Assembly (NCBI RefSeq): GCF_016464425.1
Contig: NZ_JADDKQ010000025.1
Span: 1 to 64,000 of the forward strand
DNA length: 64,000 bases
Direction: 5' to 3'
From: Actinotalea solisilvae
GTDB lineage: Bacteria; Actinomycetota; Actinomycetes; Actinomycetales; Cellulomonadaceae
Made by a program: the position numbers and the translations under genes. Below, piece by piece: positions 26,970 to 36,783 of the stretch (its first letter is position 1; every line of letters starts with the position of its first letter). The notes below the pieces were generated by a model. The model ran no database searches and was not told where the DNA came from. It was given only the letters and a program-made list of their open reading frames with translations.

Positions 26970-28886
26970 ATGACGATGCTCGACGAGCCCCTGACGCGGA
27001 CGACCTCGACGGGTCCGGGGGGGACGAGCACGGGATCCGCCGGACGCGAGCCGGCGGCCGGGCACCGGCCGGGTCAGCGCCACCGTCGCCTGCACGCGTG
27101 GGTCGCGTCGGTCGCCGAGCTGACCCAGCCCGACGCCGTGGTGTGGTGCGACGGCAGCCGCGAGGAGTACGACCGCCTGTGCGAGCTCCTCGTCGCGAAC
27201 GGCACGTTCGTGCGGCTGAACCCCGAGCTGCGCCCGCGCAGCTTCCTCGCGCGCTCGACACCCGACGACGTCGCGCGCGTCGAGAGCCGCACCTTCATCT
27301 GCTCCGAGCACGAGGCCGACGCCGGCCCCACGAACAACTGGCGCGCCCCGGGCGCCATGCGCGCCCAGCTCCAGGACGTCTTCGCGGGCGCGATGCGCGG
27401 CCGCACCATGTACGTCGTCCCGTTCTCCATGGGCCCCGTCGACTCGCCGTTCGCCCGGTACGGCGTCGAGATCACCGACTCCCCGTACGTCGTCGTGAGC
27501 ATGCACCTCATGACGCGCGTGGGCACCGCGGTGCTCGACCGCCTCGGGGCCGACGGCGGCTTCGTCGAGGCCGTGCACAGCGTCGGGCACCCGCTCGTCG
27601 ACTCCTCCGGCCGGCGCCGCGCGGACGTCCCGTGGCCGTGCAGCCCGACCAAGTACATCTGCCACTTCCCCGAGTCGCGCGAGATCTGGTCGTACGGCTC
27701 GGGCTACGGCGGCAACGCGCTGCTCGGCAAGAAGTGCTTCGCGCTGCGCATCGCGTCCGTCCTGGGGCGCGACGAGGGCTGGCTCGCCGAGCACATGCTC
27801 GTGCTCGAGCTCACGTCGCCCGAGGGCCGCACGCACCACGTCGCCGCGGCGTTCCCGTCGGCGTGCGGCAAGACCAACCTCGCGATGCTGCAGCCGACCG
27901 TCCCCGGCTGGACGGCACGGACCGTGGGCGACGACATCGCGTGGATGCACCCCGTCGGGGAGGGCGACGACGCCGAGCTGCGCGCCATCAACCCCGAGGC
28001 GGGCTTCTTCGGCGTCGCGCCCGGCACGGGTGAGAAGACGAACCCGACGGCCGTCGCGATGGTCGCGAGCGACACGATCTTCACCAACGTCGCGCTGACC
28101 GACGACGGGGACGTCTGGTGGGAGGGCCTCACCGAGGACGTGCCCGCGCACCTCGTCGACTGGCAGGGCCAGGACTGGACGCCCGACGCCGGCCGCCCCG
28201 CCGCGCACCCCAACTCGCGCTTCACGGTGTCCGCGGAGCGCTGCCCCTCGATCGCGTCGACGTGGGACGCGCCCGAGGGCGTGCGGATCGACGCGATCCT
28301 CTTCGGCGGGCGCCGCGCGACGAACGTGCCGCTCGTCGTCGAGGCGCGCGACTGGGCGCACGGCGTCTACCTCGGCGCGACGATCTCGTCCGAGCAGACG
28401 GCCGCGGCCGAGGGCACGGTGGGCGAGCTGCGCCGCGACCCGTTCGCGATGCTCCCGTTCTGCGGCTACGCGATGCCCGACTACTGGGCCCACTGGCTGC
28501 GCGTGGGCGAGCGGCTCGGCGACCGCGCGCCGCGCATCTTCCAGGTCAACTGGTTCCGCAAGGGCCCCGACGGCGCCTACCTGTGGCCCGGCTTCGGCGA
28601 GAACTCGCGCGTCCTCGCGTGGGCGCTGGGCCGCGTCGAGGGGACGGCCGACGCCGAGGAGACGCCGCTCGGCCGCGTGCCCGCGCGCGACGACGCCGGC
28701 CTGCTCGGCCTCGCGCTGCCCGACGACGTCGTCGACCGGCTGCGGCACGCCGACCCGGCCGCGCTCGCGGAGGAGTACGACCTCACCGCCGCGTGGCTCG
28801 CCACGCTGGGCGACCGGGTGCCGCCCGAGGTCACGGCCGAGCTCACCCGGGCCCGGGAGCTCCTGGCGGCGGCCCCGCGCGGCTGA
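26970..28886 (+). CDS. pckG: Phosphoenolpyruvate carboxykinase (GTP)
   Basis: A 638-residue GTP-type PEPCK, slightly longer than average because of a low-complexity N-terminal 35 residues. It converts oxaloacetate and GTP to PEP, the first committed step of gluconeogenesis. The P-loop is [13 protein letters not shown] (F295-K301), with the kinase-2-like VGDDIAW. Also present are [43 protein letters not shown] and the [22 protein letters not shown] end motif. AGGACGGCA precedes the ATG. Divergent from a RamB-like regulator; a strong hairpin follows. Confidence 0.97.
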   Translation: MTMLDEPLTRTTSTGPGGTSTGSAGREPAAGHRPGQRHRRLHAWVASVAELTQPDAVVWCDGSREEYDRLCELLVANGTFVRLNPELRPRSFLARSTPDDVARVESRTFICSEHEADAGPTNNWRAPGAMRAQLQDVFAGAMRGRTMYVVPFSMGPVDSPFARYGVEITDSPYVVVSMHLMTRVGTAVLDRLGADGGFVEAVHSVGHPLVDSSGRRRADVPWPCSPTKYICHFPESREIWSYGSGYGGNALLGKKCFALRIASVLGRDEGWLAEHMLVLELTSPEGRTHHVAAAFPSACGKTNLAMLQPTVPGWTARTVGDDIAWMHPVGEGDDAELRAINPEAGFFGVAPGTGEKTNPTAVAMVASDTIFTNVALTDDGDVWWEGLTEDVPAHLVDWQGQDWTPDAGRPAAHPNSRFTVSAERCPSIASTWDAPEGVRIDAILFGGRRATNVPLVVEARDWAHGVYLGATISSEQTAAAEGTVGELRRDPFAMLPFCGYAMPDYWAHWLRVGERLGDRAPRIFQVNWFRKGPDGAYLWPGFGENSRVLAWALGRVEGTADAEETPLGRVPARDDAGLLGLALPDDVVDRLRHADPAALAEEYDLTAAWLATLGDRVPPEVTAELTRARELLAAAPRG

Positions 28887-28921
28887 CGCGGGCGGGCGCC
28901 CGGGCCGCGGATGTGCGGCGC

Positions 28922-28948
28922 GCCCCTGGACCGCGGGTGTCCAGGGGC
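28922..28948 (+). terminator. Hairpin after pckG
   Basis: Perfect 10-bp stem: GCCCCTGGAC (28922-28931), loop CGCGGGT, GTCCAGGGGC (28939-28948), 36 bases after the pckG stop. No T-run follows, which is usual for high-GC actinobacterial terminators. Confidence 0.65.
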
Positions 28949-29031
28949 TGAGGTCCGGGTTCCCGCACGGCCCGGCACCCCGTACCCTGGACTCACCAGA
29001 CCCTCCGTCCCGGGCTTGGTGGGAGAGTCAC

Positions 29032-29286
29032 ATGGCCACCGCCCGCTCGGGTCAGTCCCGGTACCTCCCCTCGAAGCCGCGGTACCTCGCGACCAGCCCG
29101 TTCAACGCCGCGCGCGAGGCTGCCGCCGCGAAGATCGAGCCCGTGGCCATCGGCGACCGGGTCTCGCACGACAAGCACGGCCTCGGCCGCGCGGTCGGGC
29201 TCGACGGCGACCGCGCCGTCATCGTCGACTTCGGCGGCGACCTCCGCCGCGTGGAGCTCGACAGCCCGCGCCTCGTCCGTCTCTGA
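29032..29286 (+). CDS. Small protein with a UvrD/CarD-like Tudor (KOW-type) domain
   Basis: An 84-residue protein. After a basic, disordered start (residues 1-35), residues 37-84 read GDRVSHDKHGLGRAVGLDGD, AVIVDFGGDLRRVELDS and LVRL. This wording closely resembles the C-terminal Tudor domain of UvrD/PcrA helicases (GDRVxHxxFGxGxV), which binds RNA polymerase, and more loosely CarD. It therefore may be a small nucleic-acid or RNA-polymerase accessory protein; that is inference. GGGAGAG is upstream of the ATG. It stands alone between pckG and the multicopper oxidase. Confidence 0.7.
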   Translation: MATARSGQSRYLPSKPRYLATSPFNAAREAAAAKIEPVAIGDRVSHDKHGLGRAVGLDGDRAVIVDFGGDLRRVELDSPRLVRL

Positions 29287-29584
29287 CGGAGCCCGCCCGC
29301 TGACCCCGGCCTGGCCGGCGGTCGCACCCTCGCACGTCCACGCCTGTCGTCGCCGCGTGGATTCCTTGCGCGGGCGAATTCCCTCGGGAAGTGGCGTGGA
29401 AAAGGCCACGGCGTGGGTCGGGAAATGCGGGACCTAGGGCCTTGTCGGACGATTCCGGCACGCGCGTACCTTGCCCCCTGAGGGGCATTCTGTGTAGATC
29501 CTGTGCATTTCGCCCCGGTCTCCGCGAGCCGCCCTTCGAGCCCGCGGCGTGCCCACGCCCCGGGTGGCGACCAGGAGGTGCGCG
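29287..29584. other. Intergenic region upstream of the multicopper oxidase
   Basis: No gene is seen in these 298 bases. Two short hairpins stand out: TTCCC-TC-GGGAA (29379-29390) and TGCCCC-CTGA-GGGGCA (29472-29487). The second half is relatively A/T-rich (GAATTC, CATTCTGTGTAGATCCTGTGCATTTC), consistent with a promoter for the oxidase. The sequence does not let me choose a -35/-10 pair or a metal-regulator site with confidence. Confidence 0.4.
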
Positions 29585-32500
29585 ATGTCATCGGTGCGGC
29601 CTGTCAGCACGTCCCCCAGCAAGGCCCGTCGCCGGACGCCCCGGGGTAGACGCGGCGCCGTGCTGGCCGTCGCGGTGACCGCGCTGGTCGCGGCGTCGTC
29701 CACGGCCGCCCTCGGCGGTCCCCGGCCGAAGGCGCCGGAACCCCTCGCCGCGGCAGAGGTGGTCCAGCCGGCCGCCCTGCCCACCGGGCCGACCGACGAG
29801 TCGACGGTCCCGCACTACTTCGGGCCGTGGCCGAACTGGGCGAACAGCCCGTTCACGCTGTCCGACGCCGCCGTCACCGTCACCGGGGACGGCTCGGGCG
29901 CCGAGGCCCGCGCGGTCGTCGACCCCGTCACGGGCGGGATCGCGTCGCTCGAGGTCGCGGCGCCGGGCTCCGGCTACACGACGCCGCCCACGGTGACCAT
30001 CACCGGCGGCGACGGGACCGCGCAGGCCGCCGCGACCGTCTCGGCCACGGGCGTGGTCACGGGCGTCACCGTCGACACCCCGGGGTCGGGCTACGGCGGC
30101 TTCGTCGTCGAGCTCAGCGGCGGCGGCGGCACCGGCGCCACGGCGACCGCCTCGGGCGGCGTCGACGCCGTCGAGATCACCGACGGCGGTGCCGGCTACA
30201 CGATGCCGACCGTCGAGTTCGACCTCCCGGCGCTCCCCGACGGGACGCAGGCCAAGGCCCACGTGCCGATGATCGCCAACGGCGACGCGGTCGACGGGAT
30301 GGACGAGAACGGCACCATCACCGCCGTCGTCGTCGACGACCCGGGCTCGGGCTACACCACGGCCCCTGGGGTCGCCGTGCACGACGGCACGCTGTACGAC
30401 CCGATCGCGGGCGCGACGCCGGCGACCGCGACCACGACGCTCGCGCTCAGCGCGGTCGCCGTCGACGCGTTCGGCTCCGGCTACACGAGCGCCCCCGCCG
30501 TCACGGTGAGCGACCCGGCCGGCGTGGGGACGGGTGCCTCGGCGACGTCGCACACGGACGTCGGCGCCGTGACCTCGTTCCAGGTCCTCACGCCCGGCGC
30601 GGGCTACCTCACGCCCGGCATGCGCAAGTTCCAGACCGAGCTGCCGCTGCCGTGCGACCCTGCTGGCGCCGGGTGCCCGACCGACCCGGCCGCCAAGTTC
30701 CTCCCCGTCGCGGTGCCGGAGGCGAAGACGTACGACGGCGTCGAGGCGGACGAGTACGTCATCGGCCTGGTCCAGTACCGCACGAGCTTCTCGGTGGACC
30801 TGCCGCCCACGCTCGTGCGGGGGTACGTGCAGCTCGAGACCGCGGACAACGCGGACGTGAGCCAGCACGTGCCGCTCGCCAACGAGCTCCTCGACGGCAC
30901 CCGGGTACCCCTGGTGGACCCGACCGGGACCCCGTACCTCGGCGTCACGAGCCCGCAGTTCCTCGGCCCGATCATCGGGGCGACCAAGGACCGCCCGGTC
31001 CGCATCGTCTTCCGCAACCTGCTGCCGACGGGTGCCGACGGCGACCTCTTCCTGCCGACCGACAGCAGCCTCATGGGCTCGGGCATGGGCCCGATGGACA
31101 TGGCGCCGCCGGTGGACCAGGGGTCGGTGACCGACGCGGTCCGCAACCCGGACTGCTCGCAGGACCCCAAGCCCGAGGGCTGCTTCGCGGACAACCGCGC
31201 CACGCTGCACCTGCACGGCGGGATCACGCCGTGGATCAGCGACGGCACGCCGCACCAGTGGATCACCCCCGCGGGTGAGGGCACGCCGTGGCCCCAGGGC
31301 GTGAGCGTGTCGGAGGTGCCGGACATGGGCGACGCGCAGTGCGCGGCGGCGGACGACGGCTGCCAGACGTTCTACTACACGAACCAGCAGAGCGCGCGGA
31401 TGATGTTCTACCACGACCACTCGTGGGGTATCACGCGCCTCAACGTGTACGCGGGCGAGGCCGCCGGCTACACCATCACCGACCCGACCGAGCAGGCGCT
31501 CGTCGCCGCGGGGACGATCCCCGGTGCGGCCGAGACGATCCCGCTCATCGTGCAGGACCGCACGTTCGTGCCGGACGCCGCGCAGCTGGCGGCGCAGGAC
31601 CCGACGTGGGACACCGGTCGGTGGGGCACCAAGGGCAGCTTCTGGTACCACCACGTGTACATGCCCGCGCAGAACCCTGGCGACCCGTCCGGCATGAGCT
31701 CGTACGGGCGCTGGATGTACGGCCCGTGGTTCTGGCCACCGGCCGCCGACACCGTGTACGGGCCGATCGCGAACCCGTACTACGACCCGACCTGCGACCT
31801 CGACGACCCGTCGACGTGGCAGTACCAGACCGACCCGTTCTGCGAACCGCAGGAGATCCCCGGCACGCCGAACATCTCGGTCGGCATGGAGCAGTTCAAC
31901 GACACGCCGGTCGTCAACGGGGTCGCGTACCCGACCCTCACGCTCGAGCCGAAGGCCTACCGCCTGCGGGTGCTCAACGCCGCGAACGACAGGTTCTTCA
32001 ACTTCCAGTGGTACACCGCGGACCCGACGCAGGGTGACGGGACGACCGAGGTCGCGCTCGACCCGGCCGAGCTCGCCGCGGCCCAGCAGGACCCGACCGT
32101 GTTCCCGACGCCCGTCCAGGCGAACGACAGCTCGGCCGGCCCGGACTGGGTGCAGATCGCGAGCGAGGGCGGCTTCCTGCCGGCACCCGCCGTCATCGAC
32201 GGCCAGCAGCCGACGACCTGGATCACCGACCCGACGCGGTTCGACGTCGGCAACGTGGACCAGCACTCCCTGCTCCTGGCGCCGGCGGAGCGCGCCGACG
32301 TCGTCGTCGACTTCTCGCGGTTCGCCGGGCAGACGCTCATCCTCTACAACGACGCGCCGGCGGCGTTCCCGGCACGCGTCCCCTCGTACGACTACTACAC
32401 CGGCGGGCCGGACCTCAGCCCCGTCGGTGCACCGGAGATCCTGCCCGGGTACGGACCGAACACCCGGACCGTCATGCAGGTCACCATCGCCGACGTCGCG

Positions 32501-34267
32501 CCCGCTCCGGCGTTCGACCTCGCCCGCCTGCAGGCGGCCTTCCGGCACAACGCCCAGGGCACCGGCGTCTTCGAGTCCGGTCAGCACCCGATCATCGTCG
32601 GGCAGTCCCCGTACAACTCGGCCTACGGCAGCACCTTCGCCGCGTCGGGCAACTGCAACGCCAAGGGCTCGACGCTGCAGCGCTGCGACGGCCTCGTGCG
32701 CGTCAACGACACGGCGTCGTTCGCGTTCAACACCCTGCGCGGCCAGTCCAGCCGGATGACGATGCCGCTCCAGCCGAAGGCGATCCACGACGAGATGAAC
32801 GCGGTCACCTTCGACGAGTTCGGCCGGATGTCGGCCAACCTCGGCGTCGAGGCCTCACCGCCCACACCCGGGGCGCAGAACGTGACCCTCTACCCGTACG
32901 TCAACCCGGCGACGGAGATCATCGACGGGACGGGCCTGCCGGAGGCCGACGTGAAGGTCACGCCCATCTCGACGGCGAGCGACGGCACGCAGATCTGGCG
33001 GTTCACCCACAACGGGGTCGACACGCACCCCATCCACTTCCACCTCTACGACGTCCAGGTCCTCAACCGCGTGACGTGGGACAACATCGTCATGCGCCCG
33101 GACGCCAACGAGCTGGGGTGGAAGGACACGGTGCGGATCGCGCCCCTGCAGGACACCATCGTCGCCCTGCGGCCGATCGTGCCGACGGTGCCCTTCGAGG
33201 TGCCGAACTCCGTCCGGCTCCTCAACCCGATGATGCCCACCGGCTCGACGGCGATGTTCAACAGCGTCGACGTCCAGGGCAACCCGATCGGGGCGATCTC
33301 CAACCGCCTCGTCAACTTCGGGTGGGAGTACGTCTACCACTGCCACATCCTGTCCCACGAGGAGATGGACATGATGCGGCCGGTCAGCCTCGCGCTGCCG
33401 CCGCGGACGGCCGACGGGCTGACGTTCAGCACGTCGGGCACCGGGAACAACCGGCGGATCGTCGTCGGCTGGGCGGACAACTCGATCACGGAGACGGACT
33501 TCCAGGTCCAGCGCACGAGCGACGGGACGACCTGGACGACCGTCGGCACCCTCACCCAGCCCCTCGCCGGCAACACGCACGGCACCCGGACGTTCCGTGA
33601 CCCGACGTCGAACGCGAGCACCGCGTACCTGTACCGCGTGGTGTCCCGCAACACCGTGGGCTACGGCTCCGGGCTGCCGAGCACGACGGTGCAGTCCGTC
33701 TCCGGGGCGGTCGGCGTCAACGCGCCGGCCACGCCCACCGGGCTGGCTGCGACGGCCCAGGCGGGCCCGCGGGTCGCCCTGGCGTGGTCGGACCGGGCGG
33801 GGAACGAGACGGGCTACGTCGTCCAGCGCTCGACGGACGGCGTCACGTGGTCGACGCTCGCGACGCTCGCCCGCAACACGACGTCGTACTCCGACACCAC
33901 GGTGGCGCTCGGCGCGTCGTACTCCTACCGGGTCGGTGCGACCAACGTCGCCGGCACGGCCTTCGGCGCCCCGGCCGTGGTGAGCGTCGCAGCGCCGGTC
34001 GCGCCGGTGCTCAGCTCGGCGACCGCCGTCCGGCAGGGCGCGTCCGAGCGGATCACGGTCCGCTGGGGCGACGTGGCCGGCGAGACCGGCTACCAGGTCC
34101 AGTGGAGCCGCGACGGGGTGACCCCGACCGGCACGGTCACGCTCGGCGCGGGCAGCACGGCCTGGACGAGCGGCAACCTCGCCGTGGTCCCGTGGTCCGT
34201 GCGGGTGGGTGCGCGGAACGCCCTCGGCACGACGTGGTCGCCGTGGACGGTGGTGCCCGCCGCCTGA
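29585..34267 (+). CDS. Large secreted multicopper oxidase (CotA-like) with N-terminal GSGY repeats and C-terminal fibronectin III domains
   Basis: A 1560-residue exported oxidase. A signal peptide (GAVLAVAVTALVAASSTAAL) is followed by about six repeats ending GSGY/GAGY (residues about 90-350; for example APGSGYTTPPTVTITGG), a pattern known from bacterial surface proteins. The cupredoxin core has all four copper signatures: LHLHGG (H542, H544), FYHDHSWG (H610, H612), HPIHFH (H1148, H1151, H1153) and HCHILSHEEMDMM (H1252, C1253, H1254, H1258, axial M1263). The wording of the first two resembles CotA/phenoxazinone synthase laccases. Three fibronectin-III-like domains fill residues about 1275-1560. 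It couples oxidation of an unknown phenolic, metal or pigment substrate to O2 reduction outside the cell. AGGAGGTG is 6 bases before the ATG. Confidence 0.93.
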   Translation: MSSVRPVSTSPSKARRRTPRGRRGAVLAVAVTALVAASSTAALGGPRPKAPEPLAAAEVVQPAALPTGPTDESTVPHYFGPWPNWANSPFTLSDAAVTVTGDGSGAEARAVVDPVTGGIASLEVAAPGSGYTTPPTVTITGGDGTAQAAATVSATGVVTGVTVDTPGSGYGGFVVELSGGGGTGATATASGGVDAVEITDGGAGYTMPTVEFDLPALPDGTQAKAHVPMIANGDAVDGMDENGTITAVVVDDPGSGYTTAPGVAVHDGTLYDPIAGATPATATTTLALSAVAVDAFGSGYTSAPAVTVSDPAGVGTGASATSHTDVGAVTSFQVLTPGAGYLTPGMRKFQTELPLPCDPAGAGCPTDPAAKFLPVAVPEAKTYDGVEADEYVIGLVQYRTSFSVDLPPTLVRGYVQLETADNADVSQHVPLANELLDGTRVPLVDPTGTPYLGVTSPQFLGPIIGATKDRPVRIVFRNLLPTGADGDLFLPTDSSLMGSGMGPMDMAPPVDQGSVTDAVRNPDCSQDPKPEGCFADNRATLHLHGGITPWISDGTPHQWITPAGEGTPWPQGVSVSEVPDMGDAQCAAADDGCQTFYYTNQQSARMMFYHDHSWGITRLNVYAGEAAGYTITDPTEQALVAAGTIPGAAETIPLIVQDRTFVPDAAQLAAQDPTWDTGRWGTKGSFWYHHVYMPAQNPGDPSGMSSYGRWMYGPWFWPPAADTVYGPIANPYYDPTCDLDDPSTWQYQTDPFCEPQEIPGTPNISVGMEQFNDTPVVNGVAYPTLTLEPKAYRLRVLNAANDRFFNFQWYTADPTQGDGTTEVALDPAELAAAQQDPTVFPTPVQANDSSAGPDWVQIASEGGFLPAPAVIDGQQPTTWITDPTRFDVGNVDQHSLLLAPAERADVVVDFSRFAGQTLILYNDAPAAFPARVPSYDYYTGGPDLSPVGAPEILPGYGPNTRTVMQVTIADVAPAPAFDLARLQAAFRHNAQGTGVFESGQHPIIVGQSPYNSAYGSTFAASGNCNAKGSTLQRCDGLVRVNDTASFAFNTLRGQSSRMTMPLQPKAIHDEMNAVTFDEFGRMSANLGVEASPPTPGAQNVTLYPYVNPATEIIDGTGLPEADVKVTPISTASDGTQIWRFTHNGVDTHPIHFHLYDVQVLNRVTWDNIVMRPDANELGWKDTVRIAPLQDTIVALRPIVPTVPFEVPNSVRLLNPMMPTGSTAMFNSVDVQGNPIGAISNRLVNFGWEYVYHCHILSHEEMDMMRPVSLALPPRTADGLTFSTSGTGNNRRIVVGWADNSITETDFQVQRTSDGTTWTTVGTLTQPLAGNTHGTRTFRDPTSNASTAYLYRVVSRNTVGYGSGLPSTTVQSVSGAVGVNAPATPTGLAATAQAGPRVALAWSDRAGNETGYVVQRSTDGVTWSTLATLARNTTSYSDTTVALGASYSYRVGATNVAGTAFGAPAVVSVAAPVAPVLSSATAVRQGASERITVRWGDVAGETGYQVQWSRDGVTPTGTVTLGAGSTAWTSGNLAVVPWSVRVGARNALGTTWSPWTVVPAA

Positions 34268-34281
34268 CGTCGTCGCACGGG

Positions 34282-34314
34282 GCGCGGGGTCCTCCCTGCA
34301 GGAGGGCCCCGCGC
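34282..34314 (+). terminator. Strong hairpin after the multicopper oxidase
   Basis: Fourteen-pair stem: GCGCGGGGTCCTCC (34282-34295), loop CTGCA, GGAGGGCCCCGCGC (34301-34314), with one T-G wobble, starting 15 bases after the stop. The absence of a T-run is normal at this GC content. Confidence 0.8.
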
Positions 34315-34505
34315 TCGCGCGTCCGCGCCGTCCACGCCGGCCCGCGCCGTCGTGGCCGGCACACCCGAGTCGTCACAAGCGCGCGCCCGCCCGCTCCTGA
34401 GAGTGCGAGGGCGCCACCGCGACGACGGACCCGGCGTCCTCCCGCCGGCTCGCCGGCGGACCTCGCACGGACGGGCCCTCCGGGGCACGCGGGACGGGAC
34501 GCACC

Positions 34506-36677
34506 ATGGACATCAGCGAGCTCCTCCGCTCGGACCTCGAGGTCGAGCGGTTCCTCCCCGAGCACTACCACTCGATCTTCGGCCTCTGGTTCGCCGGGAT
34601 CGAGGTCACGCAGGCGGTCCAGTGGTACGACGCGCCTCAGCACCTCACCGACGCGGGCGACCGCGGGCCCGACAACGGCGTCCGCCTCGTCGCGTACAAG
34701 CCCGCCTGGGTGCGGGTGTACGTCAACAGCCTCGTCGGCGCCGGCGGCGTCACCGCGACGCTCGAGGTCCAGCGGCGTCGCTGGGGCTTCCGGTGGGACA
34801 CGATCGCGACGCTCAGCCCGGACCCCTCCTCGATGACGTCGGTCCCGCCGTCCCGCTCGACGAGCTACGCGGCCCGCCGCGGGAGCGCGAGCGGGTCGAT
34901 CAACTTCGTCCTGCCGGCCGACGAGGTCATCGGCACCCTGCGCCTCGTCGCGCGGGTCGACGCGGGCGGTCGCTCGACGAGCGGGCAGGTCGAGGTCGCG
35001 GCGACGCTGCGGCAGACCCTGCGGCTCGCGGGCGTGATGATCGCGTACGACGGGCCCGCGAGCATGGCCGCGGGTGCACCCGACCTCACCATCGCCGCGC
35101 CCGGGCTGGCGGCCCTCCAGGCGATGTCCGGCACGGCGCTGACGCTCTTCCCCGTCGAGTCGACCGCCGAGTTCCGCACCGCCGGCACGCTCACCCTCAC
35201 CACCCACCTCCAGCAGGCGGTCTTCCCGACGAGCGGCTGCGGCCCGAACTGGGACGCGCTGCACGGCCGGGTCGCGAACGCGCGCACCGCCGACGGCAAC
35301 CGGCCGGGCTGGATCTACTACGGCCTGCTGCCCGCGGGCGTCCCGATGGGGCCGGTCGGCGGCTGCGGCGGCGGCGGTGTCGCCGTCGGGCCGGTCGACC
35401 AGCCCGGCATCCTCGCGCACGAGGCCGGCCACGCGGCCGGGCTGCCGCACGCCCCGGCGGGCGGCGCGCCGAACGCGGACCCGGCGTACCCCGCGTACGA
35501 GCCGTACGACACCCCGGCGGCGCGACGCGCCTCGACCGGCGAGTACGGGCTCGACGTCAACACCGGGACGATCGCGTCGCCCGCGACGTTCCGGGACTTC
35601 ATGGCGTACGGCGGCCCCGCGTGGATCGGGCTGCACCACTACGGCAGGCTGCTGGACAACGACCGCTTCACGCCCCGGACCGTCGGCATCGACCACTTCT
35701 GGTGGAAGGACCTCGTCTGGGAGGAGATGCGCACGTGGCCGCCGTTCCCCGAGGAGCCGCCGCCCTTCGACCGTCCACCGTTCGAGCTGGAGCTGCCCGT
35801 GTTCCCGCCGTCGCGCGCCGAGGACGTCCTGTCACTCATCGTCAAGGTCGAGCGGGGCAAGGTCGTCGAGGTCATGCACGTCGCGCGCGTCACGGCGCAC
35901 ACCGCGCTGCGCGGCGCGGTCGAGACGGCGTTCACCGCGAACCTGCGCGACGAGGCCGGCGAGGTCCTGGCGAGCGGCGCGCTCCTCCGCCTCGACACCG
36001 ACGCGTGCGGCTGCGGCGGGGGCGGCGGGACGGGCCGGGCGTTCGCGCCGACGAGCTACCTCGCGCAGGCCTTCGTTCCCGACGTCGCGCCGGGTGCGTC
36101 GATCGACATCACGAAGGGCGACGACGTCGTCTGGCGGCGGGGCGCTCCCGCCGAGCCGCCGCGCGTGGGCGACGGCCGGGCGGACGCCGACGAGGAGTCG
36201 GTCCGCGTCGAGTGGGAGGCGTCGGGCGACGTCGTCGAGTACTGGCTGCGCTGGTCGCGCGACGGCGAGGAGTGGCAGTCGGTCGCGACGGGCCTCACCG
36301 AGCGGGGCGCGCGGATCCCGCTCGCCGACGTGCCGGGCGGCGACGGCGTGCTCCAGGTCGTCGCGCACGACGGCTTCCACTCGGCCTACTCGAAGCCGTT
36401 CCGCGTCCGCCTGCCCGAGCGCGCCCCGTCCGTCGTCGTGCTCCACCCGGTCGACCGGCGCACGTACGTCGCGGGCCGGACGGTCCGGCTGTGGGCCTCG
36501 GTGACGGGAGCCGACGTCGAGCGCGACGAGGCCGTGTGGACCGTGGACGGGCAGGACGTCGCGCGCGGCCTGGACGCCTGGACGAGCTTCGAGCCGGGCG
36601 AGCACCGGGTCGCCGTCCACGTCCGCGACGCCGAGGCGACGGTCACGATCACGGTGGAACCCACCCCGGAGGCGTGA
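34506..36677 (+). CDS. Uncharacterised metzincin-like zinc metalloprotease with C-terminal Ig-like domains
   Basis: A 723-residue protein I do not recognise as a named family. A zinc-protease motif HEAGHAAGLPH (H305, E306, H309, G312, H315) fits HExxHxxGxxH, and a methionine-turn candidate DFMAYG follows (M366), as in metzincins. The 300 residues before it contain beta-rich segments that end in a cysteine/glycine stretch (GGCGGGGVAVG). Residues about 565-723 look like two Ig/fibronectin-like domains (VRVEWEASGDVVEYWLRWSR, then VVVLHPVDRRTYVAG). No obvious signal peptide is present, which is odd for such a protein. It lies 238 bases after the oxidase, behind its terminator. Confidence 0.75.
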   Translation: MDISELLRSDLEVERFLPEHYHSIFGLWFAGIEVTQAVQWYDAPQHLTDAGDRGPDNGVRLVAYKPAWVRVYVNSLVGAGGVTATLEVQRRRWGFRWDTIATLSPDPSSMTSVPPSRSTSYAARRGSASGSINFVLPADEVIGTLRLVARVDAGGRSTSGQVEVAATLRQTLRLAGVMIAYDGPASMAAGAPDLTIAAPGLAALQAMSGTALTLFPVESTAEFRTAGTLTLTTHLQQAVFPTSGCGPNWDALHGRVANARTADGNRPGWIYYGLLPAGVPMGPVGGCGGGGVAVGPVDQPGILAHEAGHAAGLPHAPAGGAPNADPAYPAYEPYDTPAARRASTGEYGLDVNTGTIASPATFRDFMAYGGPAWIGLHHYGRLLDNDRFTPRTVGIDHFWWKDLVWEEMRTWPPFPEEPPPFDRPPFELELPVFPPSRAEDVLSLIVKVERGKVVEVMHVARVTAHTALRGAVETAFTANLRDEAGEVLASGALLRLDTDACGCGGGGGTGRAFAPTSYLAQAFVPDVAPGASIDITKGDDVVWRRGAPAEPPRVGDGRADADEESVRVEWEASGDVVEYWLRWSRDGEEWQSVATGLTERGARIPLADVPGGDGVLQVVAHDGFHSAYSKPFRVRLPERAPSVVVLHPVDRRTYVAGRTVRLWASVTGADVERDEAVWTVDGQDVARGLDAWTSFEPGEHRVAVHVRDAEATVTITVEPTPEA

Positions 36678-36686
36678 CCAGCCCAC

Positions 36687-36740
36687 GCCGAGGTCGACGG
36701 TCCCCGGCTGTCGACCTCGGCGCCGGGTGTCGACCTCGGC
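36687..36740. repeat. Palindromic intergenic element sharing the GCCGAGGTCG core
   Basis: GCCGAGGTCGAC (36687-36698) pairs with GTCGACCTCGGC (36710-36721) across an 11-base loop, and a second reverse copy lies at 36729-36740. The core GCCGAGGTCG is identical to that of the element at 21.5 kb. It starts 9 bases after the metalloprotease stop and probably forms a terminator, although the next gene runs in the same direction. Confidence 0.75.
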
Positions 36741-36783
36741 GGCTCGCGGGGTGGGGGTGACGGGGGCGGCGATCGTCGGCACG

